64,000 nt of DNA from Cyclobacteriaceae bacterium (GTDB lineage Bacteria; Bacteroidota; Bacteroidia; Cytophagales; Cyclobacteriaceae), in contig JABFRS010000002.1 in the NCBI GenBank assembly GCA_013141055.1, forward strand, positions 744,001 to 808,000, given 5' to 3'. Positions within the stretch are counted from its first letter, which is position 1, and every line of letters begins with the position of its first letter. The notes beneath the pieces were generated by a model. That model made no database searches, had not been told where the DNA came from, and was given only the letters and a program-made list of their open reading frames with translations. The translations under genes and the position numbers were made by a program. Positions 31,424 to 40,900 of this stretch are shown here, piece by piece.

Positions 31424-32041
31424 TCAATGCAGGGTTTTAAATGAATACCCCTGACTCATGAAGTGATCAATAAAGCGAGGCAGAACATAGGTCATATTTT
31501 TCTCGGCTTTCAGACTGTCATGAAATACAATAATTGATCCTTCCCGGGTTGCTCCGATTGAACCCTTCAGACAGTTTTCCGGTGAGATGTTTTTATTGTA
31601 ATCATGGGTAAGAACATCCCACATTACTATTTGATAATCAGAAAGAGCTTTGATCTGCGTTCTTGTAATTCGGCCATAAGGCGGTCGGAAGAGCCGGGTC
31701 TTCGCTTGTTGCTGAATCTGCTCTTCACAAAGATTTACATTTTCAATGTAAGATTGCGCGCTTGTTTTCCAGCCGCTCAAATGATTGAACGTATGATTGC
31801 CGATGGCATGACCATCTTTGATGATCTGGTTAAAAACTTCTGGGTGCTTTCTGACATTGTCTCCAATGCAGAAGAAAGTTGATTTGATACCTGACTTCAG
31901 AAGTGTTTCCAGAACGTATTGAGTTGGTCCGGGAACAGGGCCATCATCAAATGTCAGATAAAGTTCTTTGGAAGTTGTAGGTATTCTCCAGGTAAGCTGA
32001 GGATAGATCCAGGGAAGAAAGAATGGATTTCTGAAAAACAT
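31424..32041 (-). CDS. Polysaccharide deacetylase (NodB fold)
   Basis: A 205-residue NodB-homology protein. Catalytic and metal residues: TFDDGP with FDDGP at 31-35 (Asp32 catalytic base, Asp33 metal), HTFNH with His83 and His87, RPPYG at 119-123 and the final IIVFHDS (His about 182). An N-terminal hydrophobic patch (FFRNPFFLPWIYPQL) could be a membrane or surface anchor rather than a cleaved signal. The NodB family deacetylates N-acetylglucosamine in chito-oligosaccharide, peptidoglycan or surface polymers. It leads the leftward set that includes the MurG-like glycosyltransferase (19-base spacing). Confidence 0.9.
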   Translation of the reverse strand: MFFRNPFFLPWIYPQLTWRIPTTSKELYLTFDDGPVPGPTQYVLETLLKSGIKSTFFCIGDNVRKHPEVFNQIIKDGHAIGNHTFNHLSGWKTSAQSYIENVNLCEEQIQQQAKTRLFRPPYGRITRTQIKALSDYQIVMWDVLTHDYNKNISPENCLKGSIGATREGSIIVFHDSLKAEKNMTYVLPRFIDHFMSQGYSFKTLH

Positions 32042-32078
32042 TTTGATATGTATCCTGAATCTGCCTGTTCAATTTTTA

Positions 32079-33305
32079 TTAGTTACTGACGCGGCATGTT
32101 AACATGGTGATGTCGTCGCGATAACTATTACGTCCTTTGAAACCATCCAGCCTGACAATGATATCCTGATGAATTACATTCAAATCCTTTTCATGGTTCT
32201 CTTCGAAATACTTGATAAGGGAAGATTGTCCGTACTCTTCATCCTGCTCATTGGCTGTTTCCGTCAGACCATCCGTATAGCAGAACAATAGAAAATCATC
32301 AAGGTCGGTAATGAAGCCTTCCTTCAGGAATGGCAAAGGCTGCATAGCACCGAGGACAGTACATCCATCTTCCAGCAACCGGATACCATGTTTACGATCA
32401 TATAATAATGGAGGATTATGACCGGCATTCACATAGACCAGTGTCTTCAGATTGATATCATAAATAGCACCAAAGAAAGTTATGAATCGTTCGCCTTTGG
32501 CGCTGTCCAGCACCTGATAGTTAAGAGCTTCGACAATCTCAGAAAGGTTTGGCATCTGACGGAGCAACGTTCTGAGCGAAGCCTGGAAATTGGACATCAT
32601 CAGTGCAGCGGCAATTCCTTTTCCACTTACATCGGCAACACACAGTAAGAACTGGTTCTTGTTGATAGGCACATAGTCATAATAGTCACCTCCTACCATG
32701 TCATGAGGAAGATAGCTTGCTACCATCTTCAATCGTTCTGTGTTTGGAAGCTTATCAGGAAAGAGAAACTGCTGAACATCGCTGGCAATTTCAAGCTCCT
32801 TGCGGAAAGCTTCCTGTTCCAATTGCTTGCGGGCGAGCTTTTTATTCTCAATTGCAACGATGATGATATTACTTAACGCCTGGATGAGGCGAATGCTGTC
32901 TTCGTAATCACGGTTCTCTTTGTTGGCCTCTATCCCACCCACAAAGACAACGGCGAGAGTGTCATCCTGATGAGCGACAGGAACGACAATATCAAACTCA
33001 TGGAAGTTGCAGTCGTTTTCAAATTCGATAAGCTTGTGCACCTGTTTGATGAGGTGAAAGCGATCGTCCAGAGGGCATTTGAGAAAATTAGTCTTCGTTC
33101 CAAAATTGACAACACATCTCCATTTTTCGTCGAAAACATAGAGGGCCAGTTTTTTGATCCTAAGATTTGAGCGAAGGGTGAAGTTAAACATCTTGTACAG
33201 AGACTCTTCCGGCACATTGCTATTGATCGCCTGCGTAATCTCAAGCAGTGCATTGAGTTCAAGCTCTTTACGGTCTAATTGTATCTGTAGTTCTGATTCC
33301 TTCAT
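32079..33305 (-). CDS. SpoIIE-type PP2C serine phosphatase with N-terminal GAF domain
   Basis: A 408-residue protein. An N-terminal coiled coil (about 1-30) precedes a GAF-like sensor domain (about 30-165). The PP2C/SpoIIE domain begins near 180 with EIASDVQQFLFPDKLP, VGGDYYDY (205-210 GGDYYD), DVSGKG at 225-230 and YTDGLTE near 351. These residues bind the two metal ions. SpoIIE-type phosphatases reset anti-anti-sigma proteins (RsbU/RsbV systems). No anti-sigma or STAS gene is visible beside it, so the target is open. It is encoded leftward between the deacetylase set and a GT2 gene. Confidence 0.92.
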   Translation of the reverse strand: MKESELQIQLDRKELELNALLEITQAINSNVPEESLYKMFNFTLRSNLRIKKLALYVFDEKWRCVVNFGTKTNFLKCPLDDRFHLIKQVHKLIEFENDCNFHEFDIVVPVAHQDDTLAVVFVGGIEANKENRDYEDSIRLIQALSNIIIVAIENKKLARKQLEQEAFRKELEIASDVQQFLFPDKLPNTERLKMVASYLPHDMVGGDYYDYVPINKNQFLLCVADVSGKGIAAALMMSNFQASLRTLLRQMPNLSEIVEALNYQVLDSAKGERFITFFGAIYDINLKTLVYVNAGHNPPLLYDRKHGIRLLEDGCTVLGAMQPLPFLKEGFITDLDDFLLFCYTDGLTETANEQDEEYGQSSLIKYFEENHEKDLNVIHQDIIVRLDGFKGRNSYRDDITMLTCRVSN

Positions 33306-33350
33306 TTCTGTATCAACGGTAAAAATAAAAGAAAATTACCTCAATATACC

Positions 33351-34460
33351 TTACTTATAATTTCTATTCTTCCAGCGATACGATATCATGAGTGAAGCAA
33401 TGCCGATTACCACAACATAGACAGGGTATAATATCTGAAGAGCGGCAAATGCCAGAACATCGAAGCGTCTCTCCAGAAACCTTCCGGTCCAAAAGATCAT
33501 GGTTCCTTCCAAAAAAAGTTTGACACCGATCAGCACGACGGTGGCATCCACACTATTAAGATTTCGAATTATCAATCCGATAAAAGAGATCTGTGCCAAC
33601 AGTATCAAAACAGCAATGGCTTGAGTGACAAGGTCAGAGTTATGCTTCCATTTTCCGGCCCACCGAAGTCTTTGCTGAAAGAATCCTGAGATACTTTCCT
33701 GTGGCAACGAGCTGACAACGGCTTCATAAAAATTAAGGAATTTTATTCCAGTTGGATAGCGCTTAAAAATCTTGCGCATTAAAAATTCATCATCACCGGA
33801 CGCGATCTGAAGATTTCCTTCATAACCTTTTACTTCTTTGAAAGTATCTTTTCTGAATGCAAGGTTCGCACCGTTGCACATGATCGGGTGTCCGAGTCCG
33901 ATGGTGGAAGCTGTTGATCCCACAAGACTTATAAATTCCATTACCTGCAATCGTTTAAAGAAAGACTTACCGGCAGTGAGTTTAACTGCACCGATAACCA
34001 TTTTCGTTTCATCCGTTTCAAAATGAGATGCAATGCAACGAAGCCAGTTCTTGGAAATACGGCAATCAGCATCGGTGGCGGCAATGATTTCAAATGATGA
34101 ATTCTCTATCCCGAATGTCAATGCCTGCTTCTTACCCTCTTTGCCTTGAGGGAGATGAAGGATCCGGATGTTGGAAAAGTTCTTTGTAAGTTGTTCGGCC
34201 CGAAGTACTGTATCATCTGTTGAATGGTCGTTTACAATGATTGCTTCGAATTTATCTGAAGGGTAAGCGATCCTGGAAAAGTCAGTGATAATATTTTCGA
34301 TAAGGTTTGTTTCATTCCTTGCAGCGAGCACAATAGAAATGCCGGGTGTTGCAACCTTATTTAGGGAAATGGATTGCCTGCGAACAAGGATCCAGCCGAC
34401 GAGCAGGACGATGAGCAGGATACAGTAAAAACTTAAAATAACGGTGAAGATGCCGGTCAT
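33351..34460 (-). CDS. Membrane glycosyltransferase family 2
   Basis: A 369-residue GT2 enzyme with one N-terminal helix (about 1-24) and two or three C-terminal helices. Catalytic landmarks: IVLAARNETNL, IIVNDHSTDDT (about 74-84), the DxD motif AATDADCRIS (DAD about 126-128), SGDDEFLMRKI (about 218-228) and the Q-x-x-RW motif QQRLRWAGKW. Processive-type enzymes of this architecture extend surface polysaccharides or glycosylate lipids. It is divergent from ruvC with only 27 bases between starts. Confidence 0.9.
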   Translation of the reverse strand: MTGIFTVILSFYCILLIVLLVGWILVRRQSISLNKVATPGISIVLAARNETNLIENIITDFSRIAYPSDKFEAIIVNDHSTDDTVLRAEQLTKNFSNIRILHLPQGKEGKKQALTFGIENSSFEIIAATDADCRISKNWLRCIASHFETDETKMVIGAVKLTAGKSFFKRLQVMEFISLVGSTASTIGLGHPIMCNGANLAFRKDTFKEVKGYEGNLQIASGDDEFLMRKIFKRYPTGIKFLNFYEAVVSSLPQESISGFFQQRLRWAGKWKHNSDLVTQAIAVLILLAQISFIGLIIRNLNSVDATVVLIGVKLFLEGTMIFWTGRFLERRFDVLAFAALQILYPVYVVVIGIASLMISYRWKNRNYK

Positions 34461-34487
34461 TGAAAAAGTTGTCTGTATTTTGCGGGT

Positions 34488-35077
34488 GTGAGCAAAGTTG
34501 AAAAAAAAGTAACGAAACCAAGCACGCTTCCAAAAGAGAAAATAATTCTCGGATTAGACCCTGGAACAAACGTGATGGGTTACGGATTGATCCTGATCCG
34601 AGGCAGCAAAATGGATTTAATTCAGTTTGGTGTGATCCAGCTCAGCAGCTATGAAACCCATGAGCTGAAGCTCAAGAAGATATTTGATCGTGTGCTGGGG
34701 TTGGTGGAAGAATTCAAGCCGGATGAGGTAGCGCTGGAGGCTCCTTTCTATGGAAAGAATATTCAGTCGATGCTGAAGCTTGGGCGTGCGCAGGGAGTGG
34801 CGATGTCTGCTGCACTGTACCGCGATATTCCAATAACGGAGTATGCTCCTAAAAAGGTAAAGCAATCGGTTACCGGAAATGGTAATGCATCGAAAGAGCA
34901 GGTAGCGAAATGCTGATGCAGATATTTAACTTGAAAGAACTACCAAAACTATTGGATGCCTCTGATGCGTTGGGTGTTGCAGTATGTCATCATTACCAGA
35001 AGGGGATTGGGAAGGCGAAGAAAGGAAGCTGGGAGAGTTTTGTGAAGGAGAATCCTGATAAGGTGAAGAAGCTCTAA
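34488..35077 (+). pseudogene. ruvC: Holliday-junction resolvase RuvC, frameshifted
   Basis: RuvC resolves Holliday junctions after RuvAB branch migration. The GTG-started frame carries [14 protein letters not shown] (first catalytic Asp) and [13 protein letters not shown] (catalytic Glu), then stops at 34914-34916 after 142 residues. The missing C-terminal part, LLDASDALGVAVCHHYQ with the remaining acidic and His active-site residues, continues in the -1 frame to a TAA at 35075-35077. One extra A in the AAA run at 34908-34910 restores a normal 196-residue RuvC. As ruvC is a core gene, an error or recent deletion is likelier than programmed frameshifting; the site is not a canonical slippery heptamer. 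Confidence 0.9.
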
Positions 35078-35084
35078 GTCAGCA

Positions 35085-35867
35085 TCAAAACCTTTTTGTC
35101 ATTTCAAATATTCCGAATCCAAATACACAGCCAAAATTATTTCTTACATCTTCTTCCGCAAGAGGTACATTTTCAAAAAGATCTCCGCGATCGTTTACAT
35201 AGGAAAAAAAATCAATAGTGTAATCTGGTTCAAATAAATTGATCAGATATGCTACATTGAACACACGGTGAGCATTGAACTCAATGCGTTGAGGGCCGAT
35301 GGCAGTAGAGAAATAAAATTTTCCACCTTTCTTCAGAACCTTGTTCATGTTTTGAATTCCTTTCAGGTGACCTTTTACATCAATCGGATCCCCATAACGA
35401 CCAAGTCCAAAATGCTCAATAACATTGAGTGACGACAATGAATCTGTATATCCATAAAGTTCTGGAGACACCTCCATAAAGTCAGCAGTGATAAAGCGAA
35501 TGTTTTTTACGATTGCCGTTTGAGGGCGTATATCAAAAACTTCAATCTCACGAAAGGAGGCTACATGGGCCACAAATCCGTCAACGCGTGAACCAACATC
35601 AACATGCTTTACGGGCTTATTTTCAAAAACACGCCTGGCAACTGTGAGGTCCTCATGAAAATAGTGGCTTTTCAAATCACCATTTGTCTCAAAACGCTCA
35701 CGTAAGACTGGATAGAGTCCAGAGATTTGAAAATCAGGATAGTTCTTGAGTTGCTTTTTTATCTCCCGATAATCACGTCGAAAGTATGGCCAACCTTTCA
35801 GGCTTGTGAGTACTAATTTCGGATAGATACCGAGACTTGATAAAATTCTGTAAAAACTTTTAAACAT
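35085..35867 (-). CDS. DUF268 family methyltransferase-like protein
   Basis: A 260-residue protein of the DUF268 family, which has a class I methyltransferase-like core. Visible elements: VKHVDVGSRVDGFVAHVASF (about 86-105, SAM-loop-like), IEVFDIRPQT, LSSLNVIEHFGLGRYGDPID (about 144-163) and a C-terminal FGCVFGFGIFEMTK. The VIEHFGLGRYGD segment is characteristic. DUF268 genes sit in polysaccharide loci and are thought to methylate or otherwise modify sugars. Three bases downstream of the GT4 gene, so in one operon with it and the fucosyltransferase. Confidence 0.85.
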   Translation of the reverse strand: MFKSFYRILSSLGIYPKLVLTSLKGWPYFRRDYREIKKQLKNYPDFQISGLYPVLRERFETNGDLKSHYFHEDLTVARRVFENKPVKHVDVGSRVDGFVAHVASFREIEVFDIRPQTAIVKNIRFITADFMEVSPELYGYTDSLSSLNVIEHFGLGRYGDPIDVKGHLKGIQNMNKVLKKGGKFYFSTAIGPQRIEFNAHRVFNVAYLINLFEPDYTIDFFSYVNDRGDLFENVPLAEEDVRNNFGCVFGFGIFEMTKRF

Positions 35868-35870
35868 ATT

Positions 35871-36974
35871 TTAAAGAGAACGATAAAGTCCTATTAATTT
35901 TTCTGATTCTTTTTCCCAGTTGTATTTCTCAAAGATCAATTTCCTTCCACGTGCGCCCATCACTTTTGCTTCATCAGGAAAAGATATTAGTCTGGTGATG
36001 GCTTCCGCAATTTCGTTTACGTTTAGCGGATCAACGAGAATACCCGCCTCTGCCTCGATGACAAATGCTGCTGACTCACCTTCACGTGAGGCAATCACAG
36101 GTTTGCCAGCTGCCATGTATTCAAATAGCTTGACAGGATAATTTGTTTTATACCGTTCAATAGGGTGCGGGACAATAATTCCAACTGTAGAAGAGAATAC
36201 AGTAGCGATCATCTCATTGTATGGAAGCCATGCACGATAATTCACCCGATACTTTGCTAACAATTCCTTTTCCAAAGATGCGGGCGCAAACTTTCCACCG
36301 AGAATAAATTCAATGGGAATTTTTTCTGATGCAATACGATGTGCCTCCAGCATTTCAACAAGACCACGGGGCTTACTGAGCAATCCGACATATACTAATG
36401 AGCTGCTTTGTGAGTTTTTTATTTCCCTGAAGGATTCACTGATTGGGAAATTTCTAATGAGAGTTACTTTACGTGACGGGAAATATTTCGCAATCACCGG
36501 CTCAGCGACTATGATGGCATCGAACCACCATCCTGCAATCTTCTCCAGAATTCTGTAAAACCATGTATAAGGTTTTTTGACAATCCATGGAATCCAATGT
36601 TGATATGATATTTGCAAAGGAGTGTCTTCATGAGCATCGTAAATTACCTTCCTATTGAACACCTTCAAAGCAATTCCAACCATCAACAGTTCAGAATCAT
36701 GTAAATGAAACACGGCATCCTTCGGCTGTTTCATTGCTTTTTTAAAAATTCTCCAGGGGCACTTTACCAATTGCTCCCATCCTTTCCGTGGTAACGGAAC
36801 TGAAAGAATAGCGACACCTTCATTTACAAAATCCTCGTGATGTGGAATGATAATGGAAACCTTGTAGCCCGACTGCACTAATGATCTGGCTTCCTTGTAA
36901 TAGATGCGTGTGTCAAGCGGTTTGTGACCCGCATTCGCAAGCATTACAACATTGGTGATTAAAGTCTTACCCAT
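35871..36974 (-). CDS. Glycosyltransferase family 4
   Basis: A 367-residue retaining glycosyltransferase. The N-terminal domain starts NVVMLANAGHKPLDTRIYYKEARSLVQSGYKVS, and the C-terminal GT4 domain includes VYVGLLSKPRG (about 192-202) and the nucleotide-sugar motif KLFEYMAAGKPVIASREGE (about 278-296). Its start lies 16 bases inside the end of the fucosyltransferase gene, showing translational coupling. It is predicted to add one sugar to a growing surface oligosaccharide on the cytoplasmic side. Donor and linkage unknown. Confidence 0.92.
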   Translation of the reverse strand: MGKTLITNVVMLANAGHKPLDTRIYYKEARSLVQSGYKVSIIIPHHEDFVNEGVAILSVPLPRKGWEQLVKCPWRIFKKAMKQPKDAVFHLHDSELLMVGIALKVFNRKVIYDAHEDTPLQISYQHWIPWIVKKPYTWFYRILEKIAGWWFDAIIVAEPVIAKYFPSRKVTLIRNFPISESFREIKNSQSSSLVYVGLLSKPRGLVEMLEAHRIASEKIPIEFILGGKFAPASLEKELLAKYRVNYRAWLPYNEMIATVFSSTVGIIVPHPIERYKTNYPVKLFEYMAAGKPVIASREGESAAFVIEAEAGILVDPLNVNEIAEAITRLISFPDEAKVMGARGRKLIFEKYNWEKESEKLIGLYRSL

Positions 36975-37858
36975 GATTCAGGGATAAGATCTTTTGTATT
37001 ATATAACCTACTTGTATAAACTGGTTCTTTTTTAGTGAGATAATCTGACCCAAACCATTGCTGTGGAGCAATAATTTTTTTCTCTGAGTTCCGATTTAAC
37101 CAAGCACCCCACCAGCTGAAGGTGCTATTGGCGATGATGTTGTGTTTACAGGCGGACATAAGTAATAAATCTTTATAAGATTCATTTCCTTTATTATGAT
37201 CTACAAAGACAGCATTCATATTGGTAAAATTCTTGCGGGCCCATTCAGAATCGTCAGAGAAAAAATAATAAATCGGTTGCTCGATTTCTGAGTTCATTTT
37301 CGAGATCGCTTTTTGATAGTAATCCATCGGGAGCACTTTGAAGAACGAAGAGGAGTGCTTTGTCTCTGCGCCATAGTCTCCCCTCCTGACGTGCACCGCA
37401 ATACTATTTTCAGTTTGCATTTTCATTTTCATCCCTTCATTTTTTGAATCAAGGGGCAGGCTTGGCGAAAATTGAAGCCTTATCTTTTCAGAAATGGACT
37501 CAAAATATTTTTCGCTCTGCCAATAGCCGCTGAGGTAAAGGTTGGAAGGCAGTGAAAGAAAGTCAGGATAAAAATGATAGTGTGGCTGAACGAAGACGGT
37601 GGGGCATCGAAAGTAATTTTCCCGTTTGTTCAGATAACGGATTATGGGATTGGAACCCGTAAATTGATGAATTTCCTTTCGTGTGGCTTCACGAGCATCG
37701 ATGTTGAATTTGGATAATTCGAACTTACGATAAGGATGCTTTGTGTAAGTGTAAAGATCCAGTGTGAGTTCGGTTTTGTAATGCTCCGCCAGAGCGCTAC
37801 CAGCAGCATACTGGAACAGCTGGTTTCCTAAACCGCCTCTAAGACGAACAATGATCAT
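36959..37858 (-). CDS. Alpha-1,2-fucosyltransferase (GT11)
   Basis: A 299-residue GT11 enzyme. Motifs: IIVRLRGGLGNQLFQYAAG (2-20), IAVHVRRGDYGAET (about 153-166, the HxRRxDY motif) and IIANSTFSWWGAWLNRN (about 240-256). Transfers fucose from GDP-fucose in alpha-1,2 linkage in O-antigen-like or Lewis-type structures. It is the first gene of a three-gene leftward unit (fucosyltransferase, GT4, DUF268). GDP-fucose synthesis genes are not in the window. The fucose specificity is typical of the family but not proven here. Confidence 0.92.
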   Translation of the reverse strand: MIIVRLRGGLGNQLFQYAAGSALAEHYKTELTLDLYTYTKHPYRKFELSKFNIDAREATRKEIHQFTGSNPIIRYLNKRENYFRCPTVFVQPHYHFYPDFLSLPSNLYLSGYWQSEKYFESISEKIRLQFSPSLPLDSKNEGMKMKMQTENSIAVHVRRGDYGAETKHSSSFFKVLPMDYYQKAISKMNSEIEQPIYYFFSDDSEWARKNFTNMNAVFVDHNKGNESYKDLLLMSACKHNIIANSTFSWWGAWLNRNSEKKIIAPQQWFGSDYLTKKEPVYTSRLYNTKDLIPESWVRL

Positions 37859-37914
37859 TATTCAGAATCTTTAATGGTCAAAGTTAGCCGGCTTTTCTTT
37901 CTCAAAAAATTACT

Positions 37915-39909
37915 CTAATGAGTAATTAACAGCGAACCCTTAATGTCCGTTTTACAGCCATCAGAAAAGTAATAGAAGTAAGTTCCTGGAGAAAGATGAT
38001 CACCACCCCAATCATTCTTGTAGTTGGAGGCATTGAAGACTAACAAACCCCATCGATTATATACCCTAATGTTATTATCAGGTGCATCGTTGATGTTATT
38101 GATAATCCATACATCGTTTTTGAGATCTCCATTGGGTGTGATTACATTTGGAAAATCTGTTTCCTTCAATTTTCCAAATGCTGTTATCGTAACAGTGTCA
38201 CTCATTGAACAAGTTAAGTTTATTACAGTCCATAAGTATTTATTAATCCCTATTTCAGTGTTATTTACTTGACTTTCGGAATCATGTAAGTTTATAAAAC
38301 TACCCGCACCTTGCAATACTGACCATGTGCCGATACCAAGAGAAGGGCTTTCAGCCCCAAGAATTACAGGATCAGTAATACAAACATTTTGATTTATTCC
38401 TGCTTTTGCTTTTGGCATCTCAAGAACCTCAACGGTTACCGTATCAGTTGCAGAGCAGGAAAAATTCATCACAGTCCAAACAAATTTGTTAATCCCCTTT
38501 GCCGGATTATTCACCTGACTTATAGGATTATGAGAGTTTGCAAAAATACCTGCACCTTGCAATACAGACCAAGTACCTGTGCCAATCGCAGGATTGCCAG
38601 CCTGAAGAATCACTTGATTACCAGAGCAAACATTTTGATTGGTACCTGCATCGGAAGTGGGTGTTTGACAACCGGCAGTTATCCAAATTGCACCGCTGTC
38701 CGTTCCTCCATCATCATCAAGAAAAGCGCCAATGGCAATATCTTTAATTCCGTCATTATTAATATCGGTTCCTAAGAAAGCAATGCTTCCTCCAAAATAA
38801 TCATTCGATTTTAGAACCAAATCATTATTACCACTACTTGAGCTAATTTTATAACTCGATTTCACAGTTCCGTTATTATTCAACATCAAATAGAATATGG
38901 CACCACTGCCCGAAGCATCATTGCCTCCCACAATCATATCTGGCACTCCGTCACTATCATAATCTCCAATCCCTGCAATAGAAACACCTAACCTACCAGT
39001 CGATTGCGTGAAACTTCCTGAAGTGGCACTTATCTTATTGAAACCCTTAACTGAGCCAGTGGAGGTTAGAAAGATTACCCAGACTGCTCCCCGATCCACA
39101 CCTCCGTCATCCGTGCGGTGAGCACCAACCCCTAGATCCGTGACTCCATCACCATCCACATCTCCCAGTGCACTTAAACCATATCCGAAATATCCATCGT
39201 TATCAAACGAAATGCCCGCTGTACCTTGAGTAATCTTTCTTGAACTTTTTACAGTCCCATTGCTATTCATGAAGAGAATATAAACTGCACCATCAATTTG
39301 TCCATGTCCGAACGATCCAACAGCCAAATCGATTACTCCATCATTGTCCAAATCTCCAAGATTGGTCGCACCTGTTCCAAAAGTTGAAGAACCAGTTAAG
39401 GGTTGTGTAAAATTTCCTTGTGTAGCACTGATTTTCTGTGAACCTTTCACGGTACCATTCTTTTCCATGAAAAGTATCCAGAGCGATCCCGAAGTCCCTC
39501 CACCATCTCCATCGTAGTTGGCACCCACGCCAATGTCTTCAATTCCATCACCGTTCATATCGCCCAATGCGACAATTGAGGATCCAAAAGAATCATTCTG
39601 GTTAGACTCTAATGGGAGGATCTCACGGCTTCCTTTTACAGTTCCGTCTCTGTTCAAAAAAAGTATGAAGACTGAACCTCTGTCTGCACCTCCTTGATTG
39701 GTCGCCCCCACGGCGATATCTGTAACACCATCGTCATCAAGATCACCAATAGCAGCACAGAGTATACCAAACACTGCTCCAGTATTGATGGGAGTCGTTA
39801 AACCTCCGGAAGTCCGGCTTATTTTTTTGAATTTAGTGGGATAGACCTGTCCCTGAGATTCAATGAGCATGCAGGTAATGAGCATTATCACCGTAAAGCA
39901 TTTCAACAT
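37915..39909 (-). CDS. Secreted FG-GAP repeat protein with type IX sorting domain
   Basis: A 664-residue exported protein with an N-terminal signal peptide (residues 1-20). Residues about 42-410 contain six FG-GAP/integrin-like blades, each with a calcium loop of the form D-x-D-x-DG-x-x-D (LDDDGVTDIAVG, MNGDGIEDIGVG, LDNDGVIDLAVG, VDGDGVTDLGVG and so on). Two about 80-residue Ig/PKD-like repeats follow, sharing GTWSVLQGAG and NQNVC. The C-terminus (about 580-664) is the gliding-motility-associated CHU_C domain: NVITPNGDLKNDVW, RVYNRWGLLVF and SPGTYFYY. That domain directs secretion by the type IX system. The gene sits inside the glycan locus. Confidence 0.9.
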   Translation of the reverse strand: MLKCFTVIMLITCMLIESQGQVYPTKFKKISRTSGGLTTPINTGAVFGILCAAIGDLDDDGVTDIAVGATNQGGADRGSVFILFLNRDGTVKGSREILPLESNQNDSFGSSIVALGDMNGDGIEDIGVGANYDGDGGGTSGSLWILFMEKNGTVKGSQKISATQGNFTQPLTGSSTFGTGATNLGDLDNDGVIDLAVGSFGHGQIDGAVYILFMNSNGTVKSSRKITQGTAGISFDNDGYFGYGLSALGDVDGDGVTDLGVGAHRTDDGGVDRGAVWVIFLTSTGSVKGFNKISATSGSFTQSTGRLGVSIAGIGDYDSDGVPDMIVGGNDASGSGAIFYLMLNNNGTVKSSYKISSSSGNNDLVLKSNDYFGGSIAFLGTDINNDGIKDIAIGAFLDDDGGTDSGAIWITAGCQTPTSDAGTNQNVCSGNQVILQAGNPAIGTGTWSVLQGAGIFANSHNPISQVNNPAKGINKFVWTVMNFSCSATDTVTVEVLEMPKAKAGINQNVCITDPVILGAESPSLGIGTWSVLQGAGSFINLHDSESQVNNTEIGINKYLWTVINLTCSMSDTVTITAFGKLKETDFPNVITPNGDLKNDVWIINNINDAPDNNIRVYNRWGLLVFNASNYKNDWGGDHLSPGTYFYYFSDGCKTDIKGSLLITH

Positions 39910-39947
39910 GCCAGAATATTTAAAGTCTCAAAAATTATAAATCATTC

Positions 39948-40835
39948 CTATTTGACCCGCTTGGAAATACTAATTATGTCAGGGCCTTCCGTTCCTCTTC
40001 TTTTAGCTACAATCAAACCATCAACAGAAAAACTCTCATCAAGATCAGCATCGCAGACTATTAAATACTCATGACGCTTCAATTTATCAATACACAATTG
40101 ATGAAGTTCGTTGCTGTGAGTTGATATGAAAAAGTAGTCAATTTTACTGGCATTCATTGCATCCTTACATCCATCCAGCATTTTCAACTCATAACCCTGA
40201 ATATCACTATGAAGAATATTTAAATGACTAATACTATGTTTTTTCATCAAATAGTCGACTGAATAAAATGGGATGGAAGGATTGATGTCTGCTTCATCCG
40301 TTATAAACCCAGCATCAAAAACTCCTTCCAATCCATTTAGCTTAAAGTTCAACTTTCCGAAATTCATTTTGTGAGGATCAGGTTCGATCATAAGACACTG
40401 AGCGCCCCTCACACGTTTTGCAAACCACATCGAATAGAATGCCCAATAACTCCCAAGCTCCATCATGGTACCACCAACAGGAATTACTTTCATAATCTCA
40501 TTGAACGCATATTCTTCCTGAGGCTCATGAACTCCATGATTTTCCATCAGAAGATGAGTGTTACCATAATCATAATAACTACCCAGGGTGATTTTCATTC
40601 CATTATGAACAAGCTGATGGTCTGAGAAGACCTTCCCAGCTTCAGCAACATGCTCCAGCTTTTGGTTATCCGTGCTCATCTTCACAATTGCGATACGCTG
40701 TTGCCAATAAGGTGTGATTTTATACCGCGGAAAATCCCGATGGAAACGCCAGTCAAAGTAATTTATACTGTTCAATATAAACAGGAGAGCATTATAGGCC
40801 TGAGGAATTTTCTTAAGTCTTTGTTTAAGCCCCAT
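39948..40835 (-). CDS. FkbM-like methyltransferase
   Basis: A 295-residue protein with an N-terminal basic segment and a class I methyltransferase core. Core residues: VGGTMMELGSYWAFYSMWFAKRV (about 124-146), CLMIEPDPHKMNFGKLNFKLNG (about 152-173), LNILHSDIQGYELKMLDGCKDA (about 211-232). The D-I-Q-G-Y-E-L motif equals the FkbM signature D-v-E-G-x-E. FkbM-type enzymes O-methylate sugars. It has 65 bases between it and the next methyltransferase gene on the same strand. Confidence 0.85.
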   Translation of the reverse strand: MGLKQRLKKIPQAYNALLFILNSINYFDWRFHRDFPRYKITPYWQQRIAIVKMSTDNQKLEHVAEAGKVFSDHQLVHNGMKITLGSYYDYGNTHLLMENHGVHEPQEEYAFNEIMKVIPVGGTMMELGSYWAFYSMWFAKRVRGAQCLMIEPDPHKMNFGKLNFKLNGLEGVFDAGFITDEADINPSIPFYSVDYLMKKHSISHLNILHSDIQGYELKMLDGCKDAMNASKIDYFFISTHSNELHQLCIDKLKRHEYLIVCDADLDESFSVDGLIVAKRRGTEGPDIISISKRVK

Positions 40836-40900
40836 TGGAGAATGTTTGTTTTTGAAGTTGCCAAACTAGGTAATGGTTTGGTGTTTAGAATCATTATTAT

